Shown piece by piece: positions 1 to 8,329 of a stretch of 22,604 nt of DNA (positions are counted from its first letter, which is position 1; every line of letters begins with the position of its first letter). Position numbers and translations under genes: made by a program. This stretch comes from a virus, in the IMG/VR virus record IMGVR_UViG_3300006737_000240, positions 1 through 22,604 of that record; one strand, given 5' to 3'. The notes under the pieces are model-generated. The model was given only the letters and a program-made list of their open reading frames with translations, was not told the origin of the DNA and searched no databases.

Positions 1-1
1 A

Positions 2-1123
2 TTATATAGTTTGTTCATACCTATGGAATGGAACTTCGAAGGATTCATTGATTCTTATGGAATACCTGTATTCAATACACCAACAGAAGAAGTTAAAGAT
101 AACTATGGCTCATACATTGATGTCGGGGTTATCGAGCATTGGGAAAACGAAGTTGAAGGATTAAAGGGAGATCAAGACGCATTAAATGAATTTTACAGAC
201 AATTTCCAAGGACTGAAGAACATGCTTTCAGAGATGAAACTCGCAATAGCATATTTAATCTTGCTAAAATTTACGAACAGATTGACTACAATGAAGAAGC
301 TAGATATGATGCTGTTGTCACTCGTGGAAGTTTTCAGTGGCAAAACGGGATCAAAGACACGGAAGTAGAGTTTGTACCTAATTTAAATGGTAGATTTAAC
401 ATCAGCTGGGTTCCAAATATAGATTTACAAAATAAAGTAATATTAAAAAATGGTATTAAATATCCCGGTAATGAGCATGTTGGAGCTTTTGGTTGTGATA
501 GTTATGATATATCCGGCACAACAGATGGTAAAGGATCTAAGGGATCTTTGCACGGCCTTACAAAATTTAGTATGGAAGATGCTCCAGCAAATCAATTTTT
601 TTTAGAATATATTGCAAGACCACAAACAGCAGAAATATTTTTTGAGGATATATTAATGGCGTTACATTTTTATGGTATGCCAATACTTGCAGAAAATAAT
701 AAACCAAGATTATTATATTATTTAAAAAGAAGAGGTTATAGAGGTTATTCAATGAATCGACCTGATAAAGTTTGGAATAAGCTATCTGTTGCAGAAAAAG
801 AAGTAGGTGGTATACCAAACTCAAGTGAAGATATAAGACAAGCGCATGCTGCAGCTATTGAAACTTATATTAGTAATCATATAGGAATTAAGCCTGATGG
901 CGAATATGGAAGTATGTATTTTAATACTACACTAAATGAATGGGCTAAATTTGACATAAATAAAAGAACAAAATTTGACGCAGCAATTAGCTCAGGCTTG
1001 GCTGTTATGGCATGCAACAAAAATTTATATACACCAAAGCCAAATATAAAACTAAATGATAAAGTTAATTTTAGTTTTGCTAAATATAACAATAAAGGAA
1101 ATATTTCAAAAATAATACAGTAA
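2..1123 (+). CDS. terL: Terminase large subunit, C-terminal part (nuclease domain), truncated by the window edge
   Basis: The reading frame is open to the left edge, so this is the 3' part of a longer gene. An apparent TTG start at position 11 is only an in-frame leucine codon. The first residues (LFIPMEWNFEGFIDSYG) match the segment that usually joins the terminase ATPase to the nuclease. The Walker A/B ATPase would lie upstream of the window. An RNase H-like nuclease core follows: an aspartate in GCDSYDISGT (codon at 497), a glutamate in ILAENNKPRLL (codon at 692) and an aspartate in SSEDIRQAH (codon at 830), the expected D-E-D order for the metal-binding triad. The protein would cut concatemeric DNA during packaging at the portal. 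Its stop overlaps the portal start by one base (TAATG), which suggests translational coupling. Assignment rests on motif recognition and gene order. Confidence 0.9.
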   Translation, partial: LYSLFIPMEWNFEGFIDSYGIPVFNTPTEEVKDNYGSYIDVGVIEHWENEVEGLKGDQDALNEFYRQFPRTEEHAFRDETRNSIFNLAKIYEQIDYNEEARYDAVVTRGSFQWQNGIKDTEVEFVPNLNGRFNISWVPNIDLQNKVILKNGIKYPGNEHVGAFGCDSYDISGTTDGKGSKGSLHGLTKFSMEDAPANQFFLEYIARPQTAEIFFEDILMALHFYGMPILAENNKPRLLYYLKRRGYRGYSMNRPDKVWNKLSVAEKEVGGIPNSSEDIRQAHAAAIETYISNHIGIKPDGEYGSMYFNTTLNEWAKFDINKRTKFDAAISSGLAVMACNKNLYTPKPNIKLNDKVNFSFAKYNNKGNISKIIQ

Positions 1124-3540
1124 TGGCAGACGTACAACAAAAAGGTATATTCCCATCACAGGCAGTGCCTGATGCTTATAAAGCTAGCCCTGAATACGGG
1201 ATGAAGGTAGCTAAAGCTGTCGAAGATGAATGGTTTAAAAAAGAACGTGGGAGTACTCGTTACTTTGCAAATAAAGATAATTTTCATAGATTAAGATTAT
1301 ATGCAAGAGGAGAGCAAAGTATACAAAAATATAAAGACGAATTATCTATTAATGGTGATATGTCTTATCTTAATTTAGACTGGAAGCCGGTTCCTATTAT
1401 ACCTAAATTTGTAGACATAGTTGTAAATGGTATACAAGAAAGAACATATGATATAAAAGCATATTCACAAGATCCGTTTTCAATAAACAAAAGAACTCAA
1501 TATGTAAAGAGTGTAGTGCAGGATATGAAAAATGTGGAGCTTTTAAATGCAGTACAAGAAAAATTAGATTTAAATTTATTTAACGGAGATCCTAAAACTT
1601 TGCCTGAAAATGATGAAGAGCTAGCTTTACATATGCAATTAGATTACAAGCAAAGCATAGAAATTGCAGAAGAAGAAGCTATAAATAATGTATTTGATTT
1701 AAATAAATATGATTTATTAAAGAAAAGACTTGATTATGACATAGCTGTATTAGGTATGGCTTGTGTCAAAAATAGCTTTAACACAGCAGAAGGAATTAAA
1801 TTAGAATATATTGATCCAGCTGATATAGTTTATTCATATACTGAATCTCCATATTTTGACGATATTTATTATGTTGGAGAAGTAAGACGCACAAGTATAG
1901 TTGATCTTAAAAAGAAATTTCCATATCTTACAGAAGAGGATATTAAAAAAATGGAACAATCTGGTGGTAATTCAGAATTGTACAGTCGATCATATAATGC
2001 ATCGGGTGCTGAAGATAGCAGTTATGTATATATATTATATTTTGAATATAAAACTTTTGAAAATCAAGTTTACAAAATAAAACAAACAGCTTCGGGTGCA
2101 CAAAAAGCAATTGAAAAAACAGATGAATTTAACCCACCTAAAGACGCAAGATCCAGATTTGAAAAAGTAAATAGATCAATTGAAGTACTATATCAAGGAG
2201 CTAAAGTTGTAGGATATGACAATTTATTAGAATGGAAAAAATGTACTAATATGACTAGACCTAAGTCAGATATTACAAAAGTACAAATGAGTTATAACAT
2301 TGTAGCTCCAAGAATATATAAAGGAAAGCCTGAATCTTTGGTTGGTAGAATGACATCATTTGCTGACATGATTCAAATAACGCATCTAAAATTACAGCAG
2401 GTTCTTTCAAGAATGGTACCAGACGGCGTGTTCTTAGATGCGGACGGCATTGCTGAAGTGGATTTGGGTAATGGAACAAATTATAATCCGCAAGAGGCAT
2501 TGAATATGTATTTTCAAACCGGTTCTGTTATTGGTAGATCAATGACACAAGATGGTGAATTTAATAATGGTAGAGTACCTATTCAAGAACTAAGAGCATC
2601 TGGTGGTAATACAAAAATTGCCAGTTTAATTCAATCTTACAATTATTATTTACAAATGATGCGAGATGTTACAGGATTAAATGAAGCAAGAGACGGGAGT
2701 ACGCCAGATACAAATGCTTTAGTTGGTTTACAAAAAATAGCTGCAGCAAATAGTAATACAGCAACAAGACATATATTACAAGCTGGATTATATTTAACAT
2801 TAAAAACTGCTGAAGCTATATCATTAAGAATTGCTGATGTATTAGAATTTTCAAATACTAAAATGTCATTTGTACAAACGTTAGGTAAATTTAATACAGC
2901 TGTGTTAGATGAAATAAAAGAATTACATTTACATGACTTTGGTGTATATTTAGAATTGTCACCTGATGAAGAAGAAAAGCAATTACTTGAAAACAATATT
3001 CAAATGGCTATAACACAAAAAGCTATAGAATTAGAAGATGCTATTGACGTGCGCGAACTTAAAAATTTAAAATTAGCAAATCAATTACTTAAATTAAGAA
3101 GAAAGAAAAAATTAGGAAGAGATAGAGCAATGCAACTTGAAAATATACAAGCCCAAGCAAATTCAAATGCACAAGCAAGTCAAGCTGCTGCTGCTGCTGA
3201 AATACAAAAACAACAAGGTGTTGCAGAAAGTAAAGTGCAAATTGCACAAGCTCAAAATCAATTTGATATTGCAAAACTTGAAAGAGAGGCTGAAATTAAA
3301 AAAGAATTAATGGAATTTGAATTTCAATTAAATATGCAGCTTAAAGAATCTGAGTCTGACGTGATTAAAAATAAAGAGAAATATAAAGAAGATCGTAAAG
3401 ATGAAAGAACAAAAATACAAGCTTCCCAGCAAAGCGAGTTAATACAACAAAGAAACAATAATACACCGCCTAAAGATTTTGAATCAGCTGGCTTTGATAA
3501 TTTAGGTGGATTTGGATTAGAACAATTTAATCCAAGATAA
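1123..3540 (+). CDS. Portal protein
   Basis: This 805-aa protein lies directly after the terminase and before the scaffold and capsid genes, the usual place for the portal. The portal is the dodecameric ring at the head vertex through which DNA enters and leaves. The N-terminal two thirds resembles portal proteins of marine dsDNA phages, for example the segment NLDWKPVPIIPKFVDIVVNG near residues 85-104 and the loop MMRDVTGLNEARDGSTPDTN near residues 512-531. Residues from about 640 to 770 are very rich in Q, A, K and E without proline and should form a long helical or coiled-coil extension. It includes a run of five alanines encoded by GCT repeats at 3184-3198. At over 800 residues it is larger than a typical 500-600 aa portal. 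The start is the ATG overlapping the terL stop; there is no SD. Confidence 0.88.
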   Translation: MADVQQKGIFPSQAVPDAYKASPEYGMKVAKAVEDEWFKKERGSTRYFANKDNFHRLRLYARGEQSIQKYKDELSINGDMSYLNLDWKPVPIIPKFVDIVVNGIQERTYDIKAYSQDPFSINKRTQYVKSVVQDMKNVELLNAVQEKLDLNLFNGDPKTLPENDEELALHMQLDYKQSIEIAEEEAINNVFDLNKYDLLKKRLDYDIAVLGMACVKNSFNTAEGIKLEYIDPADIVYSYTESPYFDDIYYVGEVRRTSIVDLKKKFPYLTEEDIKKMEQSGGNSELYSRSYNASGAEDSSYVYILYFEYKTFENQVYKIKQTASGAQKAIEKTDEFNPPKDARSRFEKVNRSIEVLYQGAKVVGYDNLLEWKKCTNMTRPKSDITKVQMSYNIVAPRIYKGKPESLVGRMTSFADMIQITHLKLQQVLSRMVPDGVFLDADGIAEVDLGNGTNYNPQEALNMYFQTGSVIGRSMTQDGEFNNGRVPIQELRASGGNTKIASLIQSYNYYLQMMRDVTGLNEARDGSTPDTNALVGLQKIAAANSNTATRHILQAGLYLTLKTAEAISLRIADVLEFSNTKMSFVQTLGKFNTAVLDEIKELHLHDFGVYLELSPDEEEKQLLENNIQMAITQKAIELEDAIDVRELKNLKLANQLLKLRRKKKLGRDRAMQLENIQAQANSNAQASQAAAAAEIQKQQGVAESKVQIAQAQNQFDIAKLEREAEIKKELMEFEFQLNMQLKESESDVIKNKEKYKEDRKDERTKIQASQQSELIQQRNNNTPPKDFESAGFDNLGGFGLEQFNPR

Positions 3541-3558
3541 CCTTTAAAAATAATAACT

Positions 3559-3915
3559 ATGGGAATGAGAGGCACAGACTTTCCACAAAATGTTGTAGGA
3601 TCTGTTTTTACAACCGCAAGTAGCGACGCTATAATTCCACCAACAAATCATGTATTTATTGCATTTACTGTATTAGCAGCTGCAACATTTGATAACACCG
3701 GTGGTTTAGTAGCAGACCTAGCAACTCAATTTGCTAACACTGAAGACGCAGCTGGCGATTTAGCCGCAGGATCTGAAACAAATAACGAAGGATCAGGTGG
3801 TGTACAAATAACAAGTTCCAATGCATCATTTCCTGCAGGCGTAACTATTCACGGTAGATATACTGAAATAGACGTAGCAGGGGGAAGCATCATTGCGTAT
3901 TACGCAAGAAAATAA
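3559..3915 (+). CDS. Small virion-associated protein of unknown function
   Basis: A 118-aa protein between portal and scaffold. It has no membrane segment or signal peptide and is rich in A, G, S and T with alternating hydrophobic residues, as in a small beta-rich protein. The C-terminus (FPAGVTIHGRYTEIDVAGG then SIIAYYARK) matches a recurring ending (GVTIYGRW.. then ..IAYIG) that I know from small proteins beside portal and capsid genes in marine phages. Their function has not been established as far as I know. A head decoration or accessory role is possible from position only. The start is ATG 18 bases after the portal stop in an A/T-rich leader with no SD. Confidence 0.75.
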   Translation: MGMRGTDFPQNVVGSVFTTASSDAIIPPTNHVFIAFTVLAAATFDNTGGLVADLATQFANTEDAAGDLAAGSETNNEGSGGVQITSSNASFPAGVTIHGRYTEIDVAGGSIIAYYARK

Positions 3916-3946
3916 ATAACTTTAAATAATTATATAATATTTTATC

Positions 3947-5203
3947 ATGGCAGAAGAAGTAAAAGTAACAGCTGTTGAGGCTGAAGAGCCAAAAAGCATG
4001 GCTGAACAAGAACAAGCGGTAGCCGAGAGCGCTGGTGTATCTATCGAAGAAGATGGTGTATACAAATTAGATCTCGATAAGTTTAACGAACAAAATCAAG
4101 AAACAGATGCCGTTCAAGAGCAAAGCACAGATGAGATTCCTGTACAAGATGCACCCGCAAATAGCGAAAAAGTGGTCGAAGAAGTACAAGCAGAACAAGA
4201 AGAGTCTGCCGGAGAGAGCAATGCAGATGTGCAAGAAACACCGATAATAGAAGAAATAACCGATGAAACAAATACAACTGACGAGACAGGAGTGGATGGA
4301 AGCGTTGAAACTTCCGACACCATACCGGAACAAGAAGAAGTATTATCGGAAGAAAAAACACAAGAACCAGTAAATTTACCCGAAAATATAGAAGATCTCG
4401 TAAATTTTATGCAAGAAACTGGTGGAACAATAGAAGATTATGTAGCACTAAATACAGATTTTTCTAATGTAGACGACAATACTCTTATGGTTGAGTACTA
4501 TAAAAAAACCAAACCACATTTAAGTTATGACGAAATTGCTTTTTTAATGGAAGATAAATTTTCTATTGATGAAGAATTAGACACAGACAGAGATGTGAAA
4601 AGAAAACAACTCGCTCAAAAGGAGGAGATTGCAAAAGCTAAAAACTTTTTTAATTCGCAAAAGGATCAATATTATAAAGAAGTCAAGTTGAGTTCTAATT
4701 TATTACCTGAGCAACAAAAAGCAGTAGATTTTTTCAATCGCTATAATGATGAGCAAAAAACAGCAGAAGAATTATTACAGAAGCAAACATCACATTTTAA
4801 CAATGAAACTAGCAAAGTTTTTAATAGTGAATTTAAAGGTTTTAACTTCAAAGTAGGAGACAAAAAATATAGATTCAATGTTAGTGATGTAAACAAAGTA
4901 AAAGAAACTCAAGCAGATTTATTTAATGTTTTTAATAAATATGTCAACAAAGATAATAATCTTTTAGGTGACGCTGCGGGTTATCATAAAGCTTTATTTG
5001 CTGCTTCTAACCCTGACGGTTTAGCAAATCATTTTTATGAACAAGGTAAAGCTGAAGCAATAAAAGAAATGGCTGCAAACGCTAAGAACATTAATATGGA
5101 TCCTAGACAAACAGCCGGCGTTATTGAAACAGGTGGAACTAAAGTTAAAGTGTTAAGTGGTGAAAATAGTTCTAAGCTAAAATTAAAACTTAAAAACTAT
5201 TAA
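3947..5203 (+). CDS. Putative capsid scaffolding protein
   Basis: A 418-aa protein directly upstream of the major capsid gene, the usual scaffold position. The N-terminal third (about residues 1-145) is low-complexity and strongly acidic, full of E, Q, D, T and V with few aromatic residues, and is probably disordered. The middle (about 150-300) is charged and helical. The end is basic: the last residues (SSKLKLKLKNY) alternate lysine and leucine, similar to the short basic C-terminal element through which several scaffolds bind capsid subunits. I see no serine-protease motif, so a fused maturation protease is not supported. The low-complexity part uses more C- and G-ending codons than neighbouring genes. 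It could instead be a minor head protein, but composition and position favour a scaffold. Confidence 0.72.
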   Translation: MAEEVKVTAVEAEEPKSMAEQEQAVAESAGVSIEEDGVYKLDLDKFNEQNQETDAVQEQSTDEIPVQDAPANSEKVVEEVQAEQEESAGESNADVQETPIIEEITDETNTTDETGVDGSVETSDTIPEQEEVLSEEKTQEPVNLPENIEDLVNFMQETGGTIEDYVALNTDFSNVDDNTLMVEYYKKTKPHLSYDEIAFLMEDKFSIDEELDTDRDVKRKQLAQKEEIAKAKNFFNSQKDQYYKEVKLSSNLLPEQQKAVDFFNRYNDEQKTAEELLQKQTSHFNNETSKVFNSEFKGFNFKVGDKKYRFNVSDVNKVKETQADLFNVFNKYVNKDNNLLGDAAGYHKALFAASNPDGLANHFYEQGKAEAIKEMAANAKNINMDPRQTAGVIETGGTKVKVLSGENSSKLKLKLKNY

Positions 5204-5216
5204 AAACTAAAACAAA

Positions 5217-6665
5217 ATGGCAAATGCAACATTTTCGTTACCAAGTGATCTTACTCCTGCACAGGAAAAAGTAGCTGGGTATTCGAATTATTTAAATTTT
5301 CATGGCTCTAATGGTGTAAATTGGTCACAACAATATTTACCTGAGTTATATGAACAAGAAGTAGAGAAGTATGGAAATAGATCTATATCTTCTTTCTTAA
5401 GAATGGTAGGTGCTGAGATGCCTATGTCTTCTGATCAAGTTATTTGGTCTGAGCAAGGTAGATTACACTTAGCATATGAAGGAGCTGCAGTAAACAATGC
5501 TGGAACGATTACTATTGCGGGCGGTGCAAAACACGTCGTAAGAAAAGGTCAAACAGTATTAATATCTGATAACCAAGCTTCTCCAACAATTATTCCTGCT
5601 TACGTATTTGAAGGTGTTGAATCAAGTGACACTGTATTAAAAGTAAAACCTTATAAAGGTTCTTCTGATGGTACTTTAGGTGCTCATTCAACATTTAAAA
5701 CAACAGACGATAGCGGAACGAACACATGTACGTTCTTCGTTTATGGATCTGAATTCAAAAAAGGAGACTCTGGTATGGTCGGCGCTGTTAAACCAAAATT
5801 CGAATCTTTCACAAATAAACCAATTATTTTGAAAGATAAATTTGAAGTATTTGGTTCTGACGCTGCTCAAATTGGATGGGTTGAAGTATCTGGTGAATCT
5901 GGTCAAGGTGGATATCTATGGTATCTAAAAGCTGCTGGTGACACAAGAGTTAGATTTGAAGACTATCTAGAAATGTCTATGGTTGAATCTGTAAAAGGTG
6001 ACGATGCTAACACAATTGACGTTGGTTTCGGTGCTGGTTCAGGTGATAACGACCCTACAGGCACAGAAGGTATGTTTTCTGCTATCGAATCAAGAGGTAT
6101 CGTAGCGACTGGGGCTTATGACGCAGTCAACGACGTTATTTCTGACTTTGATTTAATTCTTAAAGAATTAGATAAGCAAGGATCTATTGAAGAAAATATG
6201 TTATTCTTAAATAGAGACGCAAACTTAAAAGTTGATGATGCTCTTGGTGCGGTTAACGCATCAAACGCAGGTCAATCATCTTTTGGTGTATTTGAAAACT
6301 CTGCAGATATGGCGTTAAACTTAGGTTTCAACGGATTTAGAAGAGGTTCTTATGACTTCTATAAAACTGATTGGAAATATCTTAACAACAAATCTACAAG
6401 AGGATTATTCAGTGACATCAAAGGTGTATTAGTACCAGCTGGAACATCTTCAGTATATGACCAAATTCTTGGAAACAACATTAGAAGACCTTTCTTACAC
6501 ATAAGATATAGAGCTTCTCAAGCTGATGACAGAAGAATGAAGTCATGGATTACAGGTTCAGTAGGTGGAGCTGCTACATCTAGCGATGATAAAATGGAAG
6601 TACATTATTTATCAGAAAGATGTTTAGTAACTCAAGCTGCTAACAACTTTGTATTATTCAAGTAA
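5217..6665 (+). CDS. Major capsid protein
   Basis: A 482-aa protein following the scaffold candidate. The C-terminal half, including VPAGTSSVYDQILGNNIRRP (about 402-421), RRMKSWITGSVGG and LSERCLVTQAANNFVL near the end, matches major capsid proteins I know from marine tailed phages, which are expected to have the HK97 fold. The N-terminus has the conserved-looking LPELYEQEVEKYGNRSISSF. Residues about 90-200 are beta-rich and may be the E-loop or an inserted domain. Codon choice differs from its neighbours, with many TTC, AAC and GAC codons, as expected for the most abundant virion protein. The gene is followed at once by a strong terminator. The start is ATG after an A-rich leader with no SD. 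Family recognition is from memory and is not tested by search. Confidence 0.88.
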   Translation: MANATFSLPSDLTPAQEKVAGYSNYLNFHGSNGVNWSQQYLPELYEQEVEKYGNRSISSFLRMVGAEMPMSSDQVIWSEQGRLHLAYEGAAVNNAGTITIAGGAKHVVRKGQTVLISDNQASPTIIPAYVFEGVESSDTVLKVKPYKGSSDGTLGAHSTFKTTDDSGTNTCTFFVYGSEFKKGDSGMVGAVKPKFESFTNKPIILKDKFEVFGSDAAQIGWVEVSGESGQGGYLWYLKAAGDTRVRFEDYLEMSMVESVKGDDANTIDVGFGAGSGDNDPTGTEGMFSAIESRGIVATGAYDAVNDVISDFDLILKELDKQGSIEENMLFLNRDANLKVDDALGAVNASNAGQSSFGVFENSADMALNLGFNGFRRGSYDFYKTDWKYLNNKSTRGLFSDIKGVLVPAGTSSVYDQILGNNIRRPFLHIRYRASQADDRRMKSWITGSVGGAATSSDDKMEVHYLSERCLVTQAANNFVLFK

Positions 6666-6682
6666 GATTACCTTAAAAGTGT

Positions 6683-6711
6683 TGGGCGCTTCGGCGTCCA
6701 GCCCTTTTATT
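6683..6711 (+). terminator. Intrinsic terminator after the major capsid gene
   Basis: A 7-bp stem, TGGGCGC (6683-6689) with GCGTCCA (6694-6700), closes a TTCG tetraloop (6690-6693), with one G-T wobble. It is followed by GCCC and then TTTTATTT (6705-6712). The stem is GC-rich in an otherwise very AT-rich genome, the cUUCGg loop is unusually stable, and it lies 18 bases after the capsid stop. This fits a rho-independent terminator limiting read-through into the connector and tail genes. Confidence 0.88.
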
Positions 6712-6734
6712 TAACATTTTTATTATATTATATT

Positions 6735-7538
6735 ATGGCAAAAAAACAAAAAGCAGAGGTGGCTGCTGAGGAACCTGTAATGGTTGCTCCACCAAAAGAA
6801 AAAGAAAAACCCAAAAATACTTGGGAATATAAAGATAGACAATACTATTTGTTAGGAGATGAACAACCAATAGTATATATTCTTAAATCAAAAAATATCA
6901 TGTGGTTTGATAAAAAGTTAGGCTATGAAAGAGAAGTTAGATATACTTTAAATCAAAAAACATGTTTTGCTGATGAATTCAAAGGAGAAGCTAGATTAGA
7001 CCATATTGTTTTTAGAGATGGGATTTTAAATGTACCAAAAGAAAAAGTTGTTTTACAACAAATACTTTCATTATATCATCCTGGTTTAAACACAAAATAC
7101 GCTGAAGTTGATGAAATTGCTGAAGCAAAAGATGATTTAGAATACATTAATTTAGAATTTGAAGCAATGCAAGCTGCAATGAGTTTAGATATTGATCATG
7201 CTGAAGCTATTGTAAGAACTGAAAGAGGTAGTGCTGTTAATAAAATGAGCTCTCAAGAAATTAAAAGAGATTTATTTGTAATGGCTAAACAAGCGCCTGG
7301 ATTATTTTTAGAATTAGCAAAAGACGAAAATATCAATATTAGAAATTTAGGAATTAAAGCAGTTGAAATGGGATTAATTAATCTTGAAAGAGATAATAGG
7401 ACATTTACATGGGGTAGCAACGGTAGGAAACTATTCGCTACACCATTTGATGAAAATCCATATTCAGCATTAGTTTCTTGGTTCAAAACTGACGAAGGAG
7501 TTGAAGTCTATCAATTAATAGAAAAGAAACTTAAATAG
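6735..7538 (+). CDS. Conserved phage protein of unknown function (head-tail region)
   Basis: A 267-aa protein between the capsid and connector genes. The first 27 residues are charged and low-complexity (K, E, P, A). A central region (about 30-115) is beta-like (YYLLGDEQPIVYILKSKN), and the rest is mostly helical. The C-terminal block (IRNLGIKAVEMGLI, FTWGSNGRKL, PYSALVSWFKTDEGVEVY) resembles a conserved ending I know from uncharacterised proteins at this position in marine phages. No catalytic motif is visible. Its place after the capsid terminator suggests a minor head or head-completion role, which is inference. The start is ATG preceded by ATT in an A/T-only leader with no SD. Confidence 0.75.
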   Translation: MAKKQKAEVAAEEPVMVAPPKEKEKPKNTWEYKDRQYYLLGDEQPIVYILKSKNIMWFDKKLGYEREVRYTLNQKTCFADEFKGEARLDHIVFRDGILNVPKEKVVLQQILSLYHPGLNTKYAEVDEIAEAKDDLEYINLEFEAMQAAMSLDIDHAEAIVRTERGSAVNKMSSQEIKRDLFVMAKQAPGLFLELAKDENINIRNLGIKAVEMGLINLERDNRTFTWGSNGRKLFATPFDENPYSALVSWFKTDEGVEVYQLIEKKLK

Positions 7539-7541
7539 TTA

Positions 7542-7578
7542 CTTATAGTGGTTAGGCCGCTATAAGCGGCTTAATCAT
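7542..7578 (+). terminator. Two overlapping, mutually exclusive hairpins (terminator or attenuator candidate)
   Basis: Hairpin A is a 10-bp stem, CTTATAGTGG (7542-7551) with CCGCTATAAG (7557-7566), with a 5-base loop. Hairpin B is a 9-bp stem, TTAGGCCGC (7552-7560) with GCGGCTTAA (7566-7574), around the loop TATAA. They share 7557-7566 and cannot form together. B has the GC-rich core of a terminator, but the tail after it (TCATTATATATAAG) is a poor T-tract. It lies entirely in the 53-base gap between two genes. Termination strength cannot be judged by eye. Confidence 0.55.
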
Positions 7579-7591
7579 TATATATAAGATT

Positions 7592-8326
7592 ATGGCGATT
7601 AATGTAAATAAAGTATATAGAACTGTACTTTCAATATTAAATAAAGAAGGTAGAGGTTTTTTAACACCCGATCAATTTAACAGGATTGGTAGACAAGTAC
7701 AATTAGATCTTTTAGATCGAGCTTTTTTTGATTATAATAGAGCTGTAACAAAACATTCCGCTGGTAGAGCTGTAAACGATTATGGAGATATGCCAGAAAA
7801 AATTCAAGAAAAAATAGACCCATTTTATAAAGCTGCGGATATAACACTGACCAATGGTGTTGGTAGCTTACCTACAGATGTATATAAAATGATAAACATC
7901 AGTATAACTGATAAAACTATTCAATTAGAAAAAGTTAGTAAAAAAGATTTATCATATCTTTTATCTTCACCGCTAACTAAACCAACAACATCATTTCCTG
8001 TTTATTATCAAAGAACAAAGTCAGATGATCCCCCAACATCAGATATAATAGTTGAACCTGCTTTTACAGACCAAAGCTGGAGTTTAGGTAATTTATTATG
8101 TGAATATATTAAAGTTCCTGTTGATCCTTCTTGGGCTTATACGGGTGGAACTAATAACGCATATTCGTGGGATTCAGGAAATTCTAAAAATTTTGAATTA
8201 CATCCTGCTGATGAAGTTGATTTAATAGTAAAAATTTTAGGATATGCAGGTATGGTAGTTAAAGATCCAACAATTGTACAAGGATCGTCTGGCGAAGAAG
8301 CTAAATTAATACAGTTAAAACAATAG
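7592..8326 (+). CDS. Putative head-tail connector / ring protein
   Basis: A 244-aa protein. Its N-terminus, with NKEGRGFLTPDQFNRIGRQV (about 17-36) then QLDLLDRAFFDYNRAV, follows a pattern (helix, then LTPEQFN, then a second helix) found in small structural proteins downstream of the capsid gene in many marine and crAss-like podophages. In the characterised crAss-like phage these build rings between portal and tail. A beta-rich middle includes LPTDVYKMINISITD (about 92-106), and the C-terminus is helical. No enzyme motif is visible. The exact ring or adaptor identity is inferred from position and pattern and is not shown by the sequence. It ends four bases before the next start. Confidence 0.7.
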   Translation: MAINVNKVYRTVLSILNKEGRGFLTPDQFNRIGRQVQLDLLDRAFFDYNRAVTKHSAGRAVNDYGDMPEKIQEKIDPFYKAADITLTNGVGSLPTDVYKMINISITDKTIQLEKVSKKDLSYLLSSPLTKPTTSFPVYYQRTKSDDPPTSDIIVEPAFTDQSWSLGNLLCEYIKVPVDPSWAYTGGTNNAYSWDSGNSKNFELHPADEVDLIVKILGYAGMVVKDPTIVQGSSGEEAKLIQLKQ

Positions 8327-8329
8327 TAA

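Noticed and set aside
11-13. TTG at position 11 as the start of the terminase gene
   Set aside because: The frame is open to the window edge, and the ATPase half required of a terminase is missing, so the gene begins upstream.
567-1140. Minus-strand open frames of 85 and 87 codons opposite the terminase
   Set aside because: They lie wholly opposite a well-supported gene, have hydrophobic low-complexity translations typical of antisense AT-rich sequence, and have no homologous look.
3184-3198. GCT trinucleotide run in the portal gene as a functional repeat or variable locus
   Set aside because: Only five units inside an Ala/Gln-rich helix. This is ordinary low-complexity coding sequence.
3916-3946. 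Promoter or terminator in the AT-only gap before the scaffold gene
   Set aside because: Only weak A/T pairing is possible, and I could not match the Bacteroidota -33/-7 pattern.
4067-4361. Three overlapping minus-strand open frames (69-92 codons) opposite the acidic region of the scaffold
   Set aside because: They arise from Glu/Gln-rich coding on the other strand, which yields Leu/Ser/Cys-rich antisense frames lacking stops. There is no start context or family resemblance.
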